Assembly (NCBI GenBank): GCA_020846005.1
Contig: JADLEQ010000007.1
Span: 18,120 to 82,119, forward strand
DNA length: 64,000 bases
Source of the DNA: Polyangiaceae bacterium
GTDB lineage: Bacteria > Myxococcota_A > Polyangia > Polyangiales > Polyangiaceae
Reading direction: 5' to 3'
The position numbers and the translations under genes were made by a program. This document shows positions 26,466-35,569 of the stretch, one piece after another (position 1 is the first letter of the stretch; each line of letters starts with the position of its first letter). The notes under the pieces were generated by a model. That model was not told the DNA's origin. It made no database searches and was given only the letters and a program-made list of their open reading frames with translations.

Positions 26466-29267
26466 ATGACGGAGCTTCCGAAGGCCTACGAGCCGCGCGA
26501 GGTCGAGCCGCGCTGGTTCGCCCACTGGATCGAGCACGGCGTGTTCCGCGCGAGCGGCGACCCGTCCGATCCGCGCCCGCCCTACGTGATCGCGATGCCC
26601 CCGCCCAACGTGACGGGGTCGCTCCACATGGGGCACGCCCTCTACACGATCCAGGACGTGCTCTCGCGCCACGAGCGCATGCAAGGGCGCGACGTGCTCT
26701 GGCAGCCGGGGATCGACCACGCGGGCATCGCGACGCAGACGGTCGTCGAGCGCCAGCTTCGGCGCGAAGGCCTGAGCCGCCACGATCTCGGCCGCGAGAG
26801 GTTCGTGGAGCGCGTGTGGGCGTGGAAGGCCGAGAGCGGCGGCCGCATCGCGGACCAGATGCGGGCCCTCGGCTTCTCCGCGGACTGGGACCGCACCAAG
26901 TTCACGATGGACCCGGACCTGAGCCGCGCGGTCGTCGAGGCCTTCGTGCGGCTCCACGAGGAGGGGCTGATCTACCGCGCGACCCGCCTGATCTCTTGGT
27001 GCTCCGACTGCAGGACGGCGCTGAGCGACCTCGAGGTGGAGAACGAGGAGTCGAACGGCGAGCTCTACGAGTTCGCGTACCCGGTCGCGGGCGCCGATCC
27101 GGCGCAGGGAGCCACCGAGCTGGTCGTCGCCACGACGCGCCCGGAGACGATGCTGGGCGACACCGCGGTGGCCGTCCACCCGGACGATCCGAGGTACCGG
27201 CACCTGCATGGCCGGCGGCTGCGGCACCCGTTCGTCGACCGCGAGATCCCGGTCATCACCGACGCGATCCTCGTCGACATGGAGTTCGGCACCGGGGCCG
27301 TGAAGGTCACGCCGGCCCACGATTTCAACGACTTTCAGACGGGCAAGCGCCACGGCCTCGAGGAGATCTCGATCCTGGAGGCGGACGGCCGCCTCGCCCC
27401 GCGGTGCGGCGAGTTCGCCGAGCTCACGGTCGCAGAGGGACGCAAGGCGGTGAAGCGCCGCCTCCAGGAGCTCGGCCTCGAGCGCGGTCGCAAGGCGCAC
27501 AAGCTCATGATCCCGCGCTGCCAGCGCTGCGCCACCGTCGTCGAGCCGAGGATCTCGACCCAGTGGTTCGTGAAGATGGAGCCGCTCGCGCGGCCCGCGC
27601 TCGCGGCGGTGCGTGACGGGCGCACGGAGATCGTGCCCGCGGAGTGGGTGAAGACGTGGGAGCACTGGCTGGAGAACATCCAGGACTGGTGCATCTCGCG
27701 GCAGCTCTGGTGGGGTCACCAGATCCCGGCCTGGCACTGCCAGGCGTGCGGCGGCATCACCGTGTCGCGCGACCCCGCGGTCGCGTCCTGCTCGAGCTGC
27801 GGCAGCGATCGCGTGGAGCAGGACGCCGACGTCCTCGACACCTGGTTCTCGAGTGCGCTGTGGCCGTTCTCGACGCTCGGCTGGCCGGCGGCCACCCCCG
27901 CGCTCGCTCGGTACTACCCCTCGAGCGACATGGAGACGGGGTACGACATCCTCTTCTTCTGGGTCGCCAGGATGATGATGATGGGGCTCCATTTCCTGGG
28001 GGAGGTGCCCTTCCGCCGCGTCCTCTTGCACGGCCTCGTGGTCGACGAGACGGGCAAGAAGATGAGCAAGGTGAAGGGCAACACGATCGACCCGCTGGAC
28101 CTCGTGCGCGGCGCGAGCTTCGAGGCCGTGGTCGGCAAGGCGTTGCCCGGGGCTCCCGTCGCCGAAGCCCTGGCGAAGTTCCGCGAGGCCTACCCGTCGG
28201 TGGCCCAAGTGGAGAGCGGCTTCCCCGCGTACGGGGCGGACGCGCTCCGTTACACGCTCTGCTCGTTCACTCCGCAGGCGAAGCGCATCGCGCTCTCGCC
28301 GAAGCGCATCGAGGGCTACCGCAACTTCTGCAACAAGATCTACAACGCCGTCCGCTACTCGCTCCCCCACGTCGCGGGCGTGGCGGTGACGGGCGTGCCG
28401 CCTCGCGCGACGCTGCTCGTCAACCGGTGGATCCTCTCCCGGCTCGGCGCGGCGGCGCTGGAGAGCACGCGTGGGATCCGGGACTTCCGCCTCGATGAGG
28501 GCTCGGGCGCGCTCTACCACTTCGTGTGGGACGAGCTGTGCGACTGGTTCCTGGAGCTCACCAAGCCCATCCTGAGCGGGACCGACGAGGCCGCGCGGGA
28601 GGAGACGCGCGCGGTGCTCGCCCACGTCGTCGAGGCGGTGCTCCGCGCGCTCCACCCGTACGCTCCGTTCCTCACCGAGGAGCTGTGGCAGCGCGTGGCG
28701 CGGCCCGAGGGAGCGCCCGTCAGCGTCGCGCTCGCCCGTTATCCGAGCCGCGCCGAGGGGCCCGAGGATCCGGCGGCCGAGCGCGACATGGCGCGGCTGA
28801 TGGCCGTGATCGGCGCCGCTCGGGCGGTGCGCAGCGAGCACGAGGTGCACCCTGGGGCGTCCGTGCCGCTCGTCTTGCGCGCGGCGGACGCCGAGGTCCG
28901 CGCGCTGTTCGAGCGCGAGGCCGGCGCGGTCGCGTTCCTCGTGAAGACCGCCGGCCCGCCGCGCGTCGAGCCGGCGTCGGATCTCCGCCCGCGCGGGCAC
29001 GTGCTCACTCCGACTCGCGAAGCGGACGTGCTCGTGGGCCTCTCCGGTCTCGTCGAGGCCGAGAAGGAGGCGGCGCGGATCCGCCGCCGCCGCGAGCGCG
29101 CCAGCAAGGATCTCGCGGGGCTCGAGAAGCGCCTCGCGACGCCGAGCTTCGTCGACCGCGCGCCGCCCGAGGTGGTGGCGGAGGCGCGCGCTCAGCGCGA
29201 GCGGCTGGCGCACGAGATCGAGCGCCTCGGTGAGGCAGAGGCGCTCGTGGACGAGCTCGCCGGTTGA
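26466..29267 (+). CDS. valS: valyl-tRNA synthetase
   Basis: A 933-aa class I aminoacyl-tRNA synthetase that charges tRNA-Val. The HIGH motif is HMGH (residues 54-57, in PPPNVTGSLHMGHAL), and KMSKS is KMSK (532-535, in TGKKMSKVKGN). The editing domain and a zinc-ribbon-like CQRC / CQAC..C..C region are visible. The C-terminal ~70 residues form the Val-specific coiled coil (EKEAARIRRRRERASKDLAG). The ATG at 26466 starts MTELPKAYEPREVEPRW, the usual N-terminus. The gene is convergent with the SOD-like lipoprotein gene and is separated from it by a strong hairpin. Confidence 0.97.
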   Translation: MTELPKAYEPREVEPRWFAHWIEHGVFRASGDPSDPRPPYVIAMPPPNVTGSLHMGHALYTIQDVLSRHERMQGRDVLWQPGIDHAGIATQTVVERQLRREGLSRHDLGRERFVERVWAWKAESGGRIADQMRALGFSADWDRTKFTMDPDLSRAVVEAFVRLHEEGLIYRATRLISWCSDCRTALSDLEVENEESNGELYEFAYPVAGADPAQGATELVVATTRPETMLGDTAVAVHPDDPRYRHLHGRRLRHPFVDREIPVITDAILVDMEFGTGAVKVTPAHDFNDFQTGKRHGLEEISILEADGRLAPRCGEFAELTVAEGRKAVKRRLQELGLERGRKAHKLMIPRCQRCATVVEPRISTQWFVKMEPLARPALAAVRDGRTEIVPAEWVKTWEHWLENIQDWCISRQLWWGHQIPAWHCQACGGITVSRDPAVASCSSCGSDRVEQDADVLDTWFSSALWPFSTLGWPAATPALARYYPSSDMETGYDILFFWVARMMMMGLHFLGEVPFRRVLLHGLVVDETGKKMSKVKGNTIDPLDLVRGASFEAVVGKALPGAPVAEALAKFREAYPSVAQVESGFPAYGADALRYTLCSFTPQAKRIALSPKRIEGYRNFCNKIYNAVRYSLPHVAGVAVTGVPPRATLLVNRWILSRLGAAALESTRGIRDFRLDEGSGALYHFVWDELCDWFLELTKPILSGTDEAAREETRAVLAHVVEAVLRALHPYAPFLTEELWQRVARPEGAPVSVALARYPSRAEGPEDPAAERDMARLMAVIGAARAVRSEHEVHPGASVPLVLRAADAEVRALFEREAGAVAFLVKTAGPPRVEPASDLRPRGHVLTPTREADVLVGLSGLVEAEKEAARIRRRRERASKDLAGLEKRLATPSFVDRAPPEVVAEARAQRERLAHEIERLGEAEALVDELAG

Positions 29268-29290
29268 GACCGGGCGCCGCGCGCCCGGTC
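29268..29290. terminator. perfect hairpin between valS and the SOD-like gene
   Basis: gaccgggcgc-cgc-gcgcccggtc forms a perfect 10-bp stem with a 3-nt loop, starting at the base after the valS stop. It could end transcription of both convergent genes. No T-run follows on either side. Confidence 0.6.
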
Positions 29291-29294
29291 GCCC

Positions 29295-29897
29295 TCAGTC
29301 GTCGAGCTTGATGACGCCGCAGGCGATCGCGTCACCCTGCGGGCCGTCCTTGTCCTCGCTGCCGTGGACGACGACCGCGAGACCGAGGAACGAGCCAGGC
29401 GCGCCCTTCTTCAGCGTCGCCTTCTCGACCTTCTTCTCGACGCTGCCCGCGCCCTCTTCGTCGAGCTCGATCGTGCCGAGGAAGCTGGCCTTCTCGTTGC
29501 CCTCGACCTTCACGAGCGCTCCGAAGGATTTCTTCTTCAGATCCGTGCAGTCGCCCTTGTCGTACACGTACGCCGCGTACTTCTTCTTCTTCGCGCCGCC
29601 GTCCACCGTGACCTTGACCTCGACGCTGCCCTTGCCCGAGTCGGTGAGCTCGGCGTCGATCTCGAGGTCTTCCTTGGCGGCCTTCAGCTCCGCGGTGGCC
29701 TCGATCGACTTGGCCTCCTCCGCGGAGGCCGCGGGGGCGGCGCTCGCCGCTGGTGGGGCGGAGGCCGGCGCGCTCGCGGCCGGCTTGGCGGCGCTGGCGG
29801 TCGCCGCCGGCGGCGCGGCGTCCTTCTTCTCCTCGCAACCGACGACAGCCAGCGCGAGCACCGCGCCAGCGAGACCTGCACGACCCAGGAGCTTCAT
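29295..29897 (-). CDS. lipoprotein related to Cu/Zn superoxide dismutase but without metal ligands
   Basis: A 200-aa exported lipoprotein: signal peptide with lipobox VVGC (Cys21) and a long Ala/Pro linker to about residue 62. The rest aligns by eye with bacterial SodC. KYAAYVYDKGDC (106-117) fits the KHGFHVHEKGDC region and VVVHGSEDKDG...ACGVIK (175-197) fits the C-terminus. The disulfide pair is kept (C117, C193) and so is one Cu-ligand His (H178). The HVH copper ligands are Tyr110-Val-Tyr112, and the zinc loop with its His/Asp ligands is absent. It therefore looks like a catalytically dead SOD fold. The ATG at 29897 has GGAGG nine bases upstream. Confidence 0.7.
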   Translation of the reverse strand: MKLLGRAGLAGAVLALAVVGCEEKKDAAPPAATASAAKPAASAPASAPPAASAAPAASAEEAKSIEATAELKAAKEDLEIDAELTDSGKGSVEVKVTVDGGAKKKKYAAYVYDKGDCTDLKKKSFGALVKVEGNEKASFLGTIELDEEGAGSVEKKVEKATLKKGAPGSFLGLAVVVHGSEDKDGPQGDAIACGVIKLDD

Positions 29898-29962
29898 CGA
29901 GGCAATCCTCCGTACCCGAAGAGGGACTTGCCGCGATGCCTAGGCCGCCGAGCGCCCTCGCG

Positions 29963-32233
29963 TCAACTGGGCGGTCTCGGGCTCGGGGCCGGCGGGGGGA
30001 TCGCGGGGAGCGGCACGGCCAGGAGCCGGGGCTCGAGCCGCGCGACCAGCTCGAGGCCCGTCTCGGCCGAATAGGCGAGGCTCAGGGCCAGCGTCCCGGC
30101 CGGCAGCGCTCCCGCCGCGAACACCCGGGCCGCCTCTGCCCCGACCCGGTCGGCGAGCTCGGCCGGGACCCTCCGGCGCGCGCCGCGGCCCGCCCCGCCC
30201 AGCTCCTCGAGCCACAGCTCGAGGAAGCTCACCACGCTGGCCGGTGCGCCTCCGGCGCGCGCCTCGGCGGCGAGCGGCGCCATCAGCTCCCGGTACTCGA
30301 GGCGCTCGGCGCCCGTCGCCGCCAGCCCCCGCAGCGCGACCAGCGCCCCGCGGGCGACGAGCTGCAGGTCACGCTCGAGCCCGGGGCGGTCGGGGGCGCC
30401 GGCCGCCGCGACCGCCGCGGCGAGCACCTGCTCCGCCTCGGCCCCGCGCCCCAGGCGGTGGAGCGCGCCCGCCCGATCGATCGCCGCGCGCAGTCGGACG
30501 GCTAGCGGCAGCCCCTCCCGATCGAGCGGCGTGGCCACGCGCTCCAGCAGCTCCCACGATCGCGGGTCGGCGCGGTGCGCGGCGTCCATCTCCGCCAGCA
30601 GCAGCACCGCGGCGGCGCGCTCCAGTCCGCCGTCGGGCAGCGTCCCGAGCGCCCGCCCGAGCTCGTCGCGAGCCGCGTCGACCAGCGGCGCCCGGGCGCG
30701 GGCGACGCCGTACCCCGCGCGGAGCGCGGCCCGCACGAGCGAGAGCCGCGGCTCGAGCGTCTCCGGGAGCCCCTCGAGCAGCGGTGAGGCGTCCTCGTCG
30801 GCGGTGAGCATCGACGCCACGCCGAGCACCGCCGCGACCGCGCTCGGCGCGGCGCCCGGACCGGCGAGCGCGCGGGCGCGCTCGGACAGCGAGCGGCGGC
30901 GTGCCGGATCGAGCGCAGCGCGCCGGCCGGGCACCGTCGCCCGCGCCGCGTCGAAGCCAGCGCGCAGCGCCTCGACGAAGAGCGGCAGCCCCGCGAGCTC
31001 CGGCGCGCCCTCGGCCGCCTGCGCGCCCGCGCGCTCGAGCGCCGTCAGGCGCGCGAGCACGCCCTCCCCGGTCGCGCCGGGCCGGGCCGTCGCGTGGACC
31101 CACGGCGCGACGTGCACGAGCCCGACGTAGGCTTCGCGCGCGCTCGCCGATCCGGGAGCGCGCGGGGGCCACGCGCGCTCGAGCGCCTCGATCGCGGGGC
31201 CTCGCGCCGGGCTCCCCTCCCACGCCTCCGCGCAGAGGCGCGGGGTCGCCACACGACGCGGGAGCCCCGGGCAGGTGCCGCCGTCGAGCGCGCCGAGCGC
31301 CCGCGCCGCGGCCGCGTCGAGCGGCGGGCCGGCGCCGAGCGCGGGCTCGAGCGCCGCGATGTCGGCGGCGCGACCGAGCGCCGCGAGGGCGAACGCCGCG
31401 CTCGCTCCACCCGCCGCGCCGCGCCGCGCCGCGCGGGCCAGCTCGAGCGCGCGCTCCGCTGGCCGTGACGGGGAGGTGTCGTCGGGCTGGCGCGCGGCCT
31501 CGCGCAGCGCGGCCTCGGCCGCCTCGAGGTCGAGCGCGCGGGCGCGCGCCTGCGCCGCCGCCAGCCACCGCGCCCGCGTCGGCGCGACCTCGGCCGCCGC
31601 GTCGAGCGCCAGCCGCACGAGCTCGGCCCGCCCGAGCGTGTCGGCGGCGAGCGCCGCGGACTCGCACTCCTCGGCCGCGAGGCGCTCCCCGCCGCCGCTC
31701 AACGTCGCCAGCTCGCGGAGGGCGCCCTCCGCGCTGCGTCGCGCGAGCTCCCCGACGGACGGCACGAGATCCTGGAGCGACGGCGCGCCGCTCGCGCGCC
31801 GCAGCGCCAGCAGCGTCTCCGCGCCGGCGGGCGTCGTCGCCAGCGCGAACAGCGCCGGGGCGGCCTCTCCGCCCGCGGCGACGTGCAGGAGCGGCCGAGC
31901 GACGGCGCGCGGCCCTGCGTCGGTCGCGAGCGCCTCGCGCTCGTCACGCGGCAGGGCCGCGAGCGCCCGCTCCACGTCGGCCCGGGCCTCGGGCGACAGC
32001 CCGGCCATCACGTCGGGCCGCCCGAGCTCGCGCAGCGCTCGGAGGAGTCGGCCGACGGCGGTCTCCGGTGCCGCCGGCCGCGGCGCGGACGACGCGGGCG
32101 GCGCCGCGGCCGGCGCGAGGCGAGGCGCCGGCGCCGACCCGCAGGCGACGCTCACGGTCGCGACGATCGCCGCGCCCCACCCGAGCCGCACGGCCAACCC
32201 CCGGGGCGACGGTCGCGGCGGGGGCGGGTGCAC
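29963..32233 (-). CDS. large lipoprotein with helical repeats
   Basis: 756 aa from the GTG at 32233. A signal peptide (LGWGAAIVATVSVAC, lipobox Cys31) and an Ala/Pro linker are followed by a nearly all-helical, Ala/Leu/Arg-rich protein of TPR/HEAT-like character, with few recognisable family motifs. A start at an internal GTG near 32191 would shorten the signal peptide n-region. It is the upstream neighbour of the SOD-like gene on the same strand (65 bp apart) and divergent from the Tudor-like gene. Function unknown; the helical repeats suggest protein binding in the periplasm or at the outer membrane. Confidence 0.7.
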   Translation of the reverse strand: MHPPPPRPSPRGLAVRLGWGAAIVATVSVACGSAPAPRLAPAAAPPASSAPRPAAPETAVGRLLRALRELGRPDVMAGLSPEARADVERALAALPRDEREALATDAGPRAVARPLLHVAAGGEAAPALFALATTPAGAETLLALRRASGAPSLQDLVPSVGELARRSAEGALRELATLSGGGERLAAEECESAALAADTLGRAELVRLALDAAAEVAPTRARWLAAAQARARALDLEAAEAALREAARQPDDTSPSRPAERALELARAARRGAAGGASAAFALAALGRAADIAALEPALGAGPPLDAAAARALGALDGGTCPGLPRRVATPRLCAEAWEGSPARGPAIEALERAWPPRAPGSASAREAYVGLVHVAPWVHATARPGATGEGVLARLTALERAGAQAAEGAPELAGLPLFVEALRAGFDAARATVPGRRAALDPARRRSLSERARALAGPGAAPSAVAAVLGVASMLTADEDASPLLEGLPETLEPRLSLVRAALRAGYGVARARAPLVDAARDELGRALGTLPDGGLERAAAVLLLAEMDAAHRADPRSWELLERVATPLDREGLPLAVRLRAAIDRAGALHRLGRGAEAEQVLAAAVAAAGAPDRPGLERDLQLVARGALVALRGLAATGAERLEYRELMAPLAAEARAGGAPASVVSFLELWLEELGGAGRGARRRVPAELADRVGAEAARVFAAGALPAGTLALSLAYSAETGLELVARLEPRLLAVPLPAIPPPAPSPRPPS

Positions 32234-32362
32234 GGCCCCACTCTACACCCGCCGGGCGCCGCCGCCGCGGGCGGCGGCGGCTCGCGATACGGAGCGCGGG
32301 CGGGGCCGACGATTTCCCACGCCGCGCGCGCGGCGCTGATAGCCTCCCGCGGAGGAGGCCTC

Positions 32363-33190
32363 ATGGACCCGTTCGCCCCGATCAATGGAATCTCGCTCGA
32401 GCGCTACGCCGATCTCTCCGCCGCACTGGACGGCAAGGGCGACGACCCGAAGGTCATCGAGGCGACGCTCGCGGCCGAGGGCGCCGCGCGCGCGGACTAC
32501 GAGGCCGCCAAGACGGGCTTCACCGCGCGCATGCAGGACATGTCGCTCATGGGGCGCGTGGCCACGGCCTTCATGCCGCTGTACCAGGCCGCCTTGGCGC
32601 GCCGCAAGGGGGGCGCCGCGCGGGTGAGCTATCAGGACTACGTCCATGTGAGCGCGCTGATCCAGGTCTACGGATACGAAGCCGGGGTACAGGCGGCCGG
32701 GGTCTCCGCCAGCGACTGGACGGAGGCCGCCGGGTACTGGACGAGCCAGATGAGCGCCAACATGATGCAGTACGCCGGCCACCACGGGCACGTCGGGCAG
32801 GAGGCGGCCGGGCTCCGCGGCGGGTCGCCGCCGCGCAAGGTGACGGTCACCCGTGACTCGAGCGCCGCCGCGATGCAGCAGCCGAACGCTCAGGCGGTGA
32901 TGGCCCAGGCGAGTCAAGATCCCATCGCGCAGGCGATGGCGAACCCGGCGATGATGCAGGCGGCTCAGGCCCAGGCGGCGATCGCGCGCAACCCCCTCGG
33001 CTTCGGCTTCGGGCAGGCCGCGGCGATGCTCACCGGGGGCATCGTCGCTGGCTCCCAGGTGAAGGTGAAGTGGTCCGACGGCAACCAGTACCCCGGCCAG
33101 GTGCTCCAGGCGGCCCCGGGGCAGTTCCTCGTGCAGTTCGGCAACGGCTCACAGCAGTGGATCCCCGAGAACGCGGTGGCGAAGGCATGA
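32363..33190 (+). CDS. hypothetical protein with C-terminal Tudor/SH3-like domain
   Basis: A 275-aa soluble protein with strong GGAGGAGG just before the ATG at 32363. The N-terminal part (1-150) is helical and reminiscent of DUF6620-type proteins (MDPFAPINGISLERYADLSAAL). A Met/Gln/Ala-rich middle (170-225) follows. The last ~48 residues (228-275) read like a small beta-barrel of the Tudor/agenet/SH3 class (VKVKWSDGNQYPGQVL...FLVQFGNGSQQWIPE). Such barrels often bind proteins or nucleic acids. It heads a possible three-gene group with the zinc-ribbon and DUF4403 genes. Function is not known. Confidence 0.75.
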   Translation: MDPFAPINGISLERYADLSAALDGKGDDPKVIEATLAAEGAARADYEAAKTGFTARMQDMSLMGRVATAFMPLYQAALARRKGGAARVSYQDYVHVSALIQVYGYEAGVQAAGVSASDWTEAAGYWTSQMSANMMQYAGHHGHVGQEAAGLRGGSPPRKVTVTRDSSAAAMQQPNAQAVMAQASQDPIAQAMANPAMMQAAQAQAAIARNPLGFGFGQAAAMLTGGIVAGSQVKVKWSDGNQYPGQVLQAAPGQFLVQFGNGSQQWIPENAVAKA

Positions 33191-33239
33191 GCCTGCCGCT
33201 CCAGCGGGGCGGGGCGGCGCGCCCGGGTGGGAGGCCGCG

Positions 33240-33605
33240 GTGAGGTGCGCGCACTGCGGCGCCGAGCTGTCCCTCCAGGACATGACGCGCCCGAATTGCC
33301 CGTACTGCCAGCATGTCCTCCCCCACCACGCGCGCGCCGCCGAGCACGCGGCGCTGGTGAACCAGGTGCTCGATCAGCGCGTCGGCGCGAGCCTGGGCGC
33401 GCTCCCTCCCGAGCTGCGGCCCCAGATCGGCTACGAATACGGGGCGGGGATGACGCCGGGCTTCCAGCAGTTCCAGGCCGCGCACCAGGCCCACGCGCAG
33501 CAGGTCGTGCGTCGCGCGACGTGGATAGTGGTCCTGGCGGTCGTCGTCCCGATCGTGCTCCTGGTCGTGATGGGCCTGGGCGCGGCGGTGTGGTTCATGT
33601 TCTGA
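33240..33605 (+). CDS. zinc-ribbon membrane protein, 121 aa
   Basis: The N-terminus has a four-cysteine zinc ribbon (C3-AH-C6 and C20-PY-C23). A helical middle follows and a C-terminal membrane helix (WIVVLAVVVPIVLLVVMGLGA) ends the protein. GGGAGG precedes the GTG at 33240. Zinc ribbons fused to a membrane anchor are common regulatory or scaffolding proteins in Myxococcota. It overlaps the DUF4403 gene by 16 bp and starts 49 bp after the Tudor-like gene. Confidence 0.75.
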   Translation: MRCAHCGAELSLQDMTRPNCPYCQHVLPHHARAAEHAALVNQVLDQRVGASLGALPPELRPQIGYEYGAGMTPGFQQFQAAHQAHAQQVVRRATWIVVLAVVVPIVLLVVMGLGAAVWFMF

Positions 33606-34987
33606 GCGAGGCGCGCGCCCGCGGCCCGGCGCTGGTCGTCGGCGCGGTCGCGCTCCTCGCCGGCTGCGGCGGCGGCGGGCCTGAGCGCTCGCCGCGCGCC
33701 GCCTGCGTCCCGCTCCCGGAGGAGGTCGCCGCGCTCCGCCCCGCGACGCCGTGGGAGCCCGAGCGCTCGCGGGTCGCGCTCGACGTCGCGGTGCCCGTCG
33801 CCGCGATCACGGGGGAGCTCGAGCGCCGGCTCCCGCGCGAGCTGGCGCGCGGCGCGCGGGTCCCGGTCGGCGCCGCGGGGGAGGCGACCTACCGCGTGCG
33901 TCGCGGCGCCTTCTCGCTCGCGGCGCGGGGCGGGGCCGTCACCGTGTCCGCGCCGATCGAAGCCGACCTCGAGCTGTGCAAGCCGGTCGGCCCGTTCTGC
34001 CCGACGTACGGCACCTGCCGCCCGCGCCTCGTCGCCGCGGCGGAGCTCCCGCTCGCCGTCCGGCCCGGCTACCTTCTCGGACCGATCGCGATCCGGCACC
34101 AGTTCGTCCGCGGCTGCGTCCTCGACCCGCTCGGCGTCGACGTGACGTCGGAGCTCGCGGGCGTCGCCGCGCGCGAGGCGGCTGCGGTCGAGCGTCGCGC
34201 CAACGACGCGCTGCCGGACCTCTCGGGCACCGCGGCGATCGCCACCCGGCTGCTCACCCTCCCGGTCGCCCTCGGCTCCGAGCTCTGCCTGCGGGTCGAG
34301 CCGCTGCGGGTCTCCAGTGGGCCCGCGGCGGTGGAGAGTGGCGCGCTGTCGCTCCGCGTCGGCCTCGAGGGGACCGTGCGACTCGAGGAGCCCTGTGGGA
34401 CGGCCGACCGGCGGTCCGTCCCGCCCGCGACCGCCCTGGATCTCGCGCTGCGCCCCGGGATCGCGCTCGCGGTGCCGGTCACGCTCGCGTGGGGGCGCGT
34501 GGCGGAGGAGCTCACCCGCTCGCTCGCGCGCGGCACGGGACCGACCCGCGTCGTCCGGGCGGACGCCCTCGCCTCCGGTGTCGCCGAGCGCCCGCTCGCG
34601 CTGCGCCTGTGGGTCGACGGCGACGTGTGCGGCGAGGTGACGGTCACGGCGAGCCTGCGCTGGGATCCGGCGGTCTCGCGTGTCCGGCTGGGGGACGCGC
34701 GCGTCGCCGAGGGCCAGCCGCGCCGCGCTCGAGCGCTCGGATCGAGCGCGCTGCTCGGCGCCGTGGAGCGCGACGCGACGATCGCGCTGCCGGCCGACCC
34801 GTCCTCCTGGCGCGCGGCGATCGAGCGGGCAGGCGACGCCGCCCTGGCCGACCTGCCCGCGGGGTGGTCGGGCGCGCTGACGGCGAGCCCGGCCCGCGTC
34901 ACGTCCGTCGACGCTTCGACGGACGGCGTGGTCGCGACCGTGCGCCTCGACGCGATGGCGTCGCTCTCGCTGCGTGCGCCCCCCTGA
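33590..34987 (+). CDS. DUF4403-family lipoprotein
   Basis: About 465 aa. The GTG at 33590 gives a signal peptide with lipobox LLAGC (Cys26). The mature protein has beta-rich repeats in two halves (e.g. VALDVAVPVAAITGELERRLP, YLLGPIAIRHQFVRGC, LDLALRPGIALAVPVTL), matching the DUF4403/BPI-like fold, a lipid-binding tubular fold. Several cysteines (C48, C121 region) may form disulfides. It overlaps the zinc-ribbon gene by 16 nt, so the start is not fully certain. A role in envelope lipid handling would be an inference. Confidence 0.75.
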   Translation: MVHVLSEARARGPALVVGAVALLAGCGGGGPERSPRAACVPLPEEVAALRPATPWEPERSRVALDVAVPVAAITGELERRLPRELARGARVPVGAAGEATYRVRRGAFSLAARGGAVTVSAPIEADLELCKPVGPFCPTYGTCRPRLVAAAELPLAVRPGYLLGPIAIRHQFVRGCVLDPLGVDVTSELAGVAAREAAAVERRANDALPDLSGTAAIATRLLTLPVALGSELCLRVEPLRVSSGPAAVESGALSLRVGLEGTVRLEEPCGTADRRSVPPATALDLALRPGIALAVPVTLAWGRVAEELTRSLARGTGPTRVVRADALASGVAERPLALRLWVDGDVCGEVTVTASLRWDPAVSRVRLGDARVAEGQPRRARALGSSALLGAVERDATIALPADPSSWRAAIERAGDAALADLPAGWSGALTASPARVTSVDASTDGVVATVRLDAMASLSLRAPP

Positions 34988-35001
34988 GCGCGGGCCGCCG
35001 G

Positions 35002-35433
35002 CTACTTCTTCGCGGCGGCCTTCGCCTTGGCCTTGGCCTTCTTCGTCCGCGCCTTCTTCTTCTTGGCGGGGGCCGGCTTCTTCTTCGCGGCGGCGGCCGC
35101 GGCGCGCTTGGACCGACGCGCTGCCGCGGTGTGCAGGTCCAGCAGGCGCGGGAGCGGGTAGCGCTCGAGCCGCGCCTTCATGCCGTCGTCCTTCGTGCGC
35201 TTCTCCAGCTCGAGGATGGACGCGATGAGCTTCGCCCGCGAGCCGAATTCCTTCTTCGCCCGCTCGAGCAACTCGTGCAGCCGGAGGAGCTTGGCGTTCG
35301 AGACGCGTTCGAGGCCCTTCACCCCGACCCGGTCCACCCAGAGCTCCGGCGTAGCGAGCGCCTGCACGGCCTCGACGAGCTTCTCCTTGCTCTCGAACCG
35401 CTCCTTCATGACCGCGACCGGGCTCTTCTTCAT
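35002..35433 (-). CDS. small basic protein with histone-H1-like C-terminal tail
   Basis: A 143-aa protein. Residues 1-105 form a helical domain (ESKEKLVEAVQALATPELWVD, LRLHELLERAKKEFGSRAKLI). The last ~35 residues are Lys/Ala/Pro only (AAAAAAKKKPAPAKKKKARTKKAKAK...), like H1-type tails. I recognise no enzymatic motif. It is the second such tail in the window, after the receiver protein at 5826-6521. GGAGC lies about 9 bases before the ATG at 35433. It is divergent from gltX. A nucleoid-binding role is plausible from the composition. Confidence 0.75.
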   Translation of the reverse strand: MKKSPVAVMKERFESKEKLVEAVQALATPELWVDRVGVKGLERVSNAKLLRLHELLERAKKEFGSRAKLIASILELEKRTKDDGMKARLERYPLPRLLDLHTAAARRSKRAAAAAAKKKPAPAKKKKARTKKAKAKAKAAAKK

Positions 35434-35569
35434 CGTCGTGCTCCGTGGCGGGCCGCCGGGGGCGGCTCCGCGCGAGGGCGCGTGCTTAGCAACCGGCCCC
35501 CGCCTCCGCAACACCGCCGCCGGGCCCGGGTTTGGCAGGGCCCCCCTCGCGTGGTATGCGGCGCCGCCC

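Noticed and set aside
26352..29213. Long open frame on the minus strand opposite valS
   Set aside because: It mirrors valS codons with a composition dominated by Arg, His and Ala, and has no protein motif; it is a shadow of high-GC third positions.
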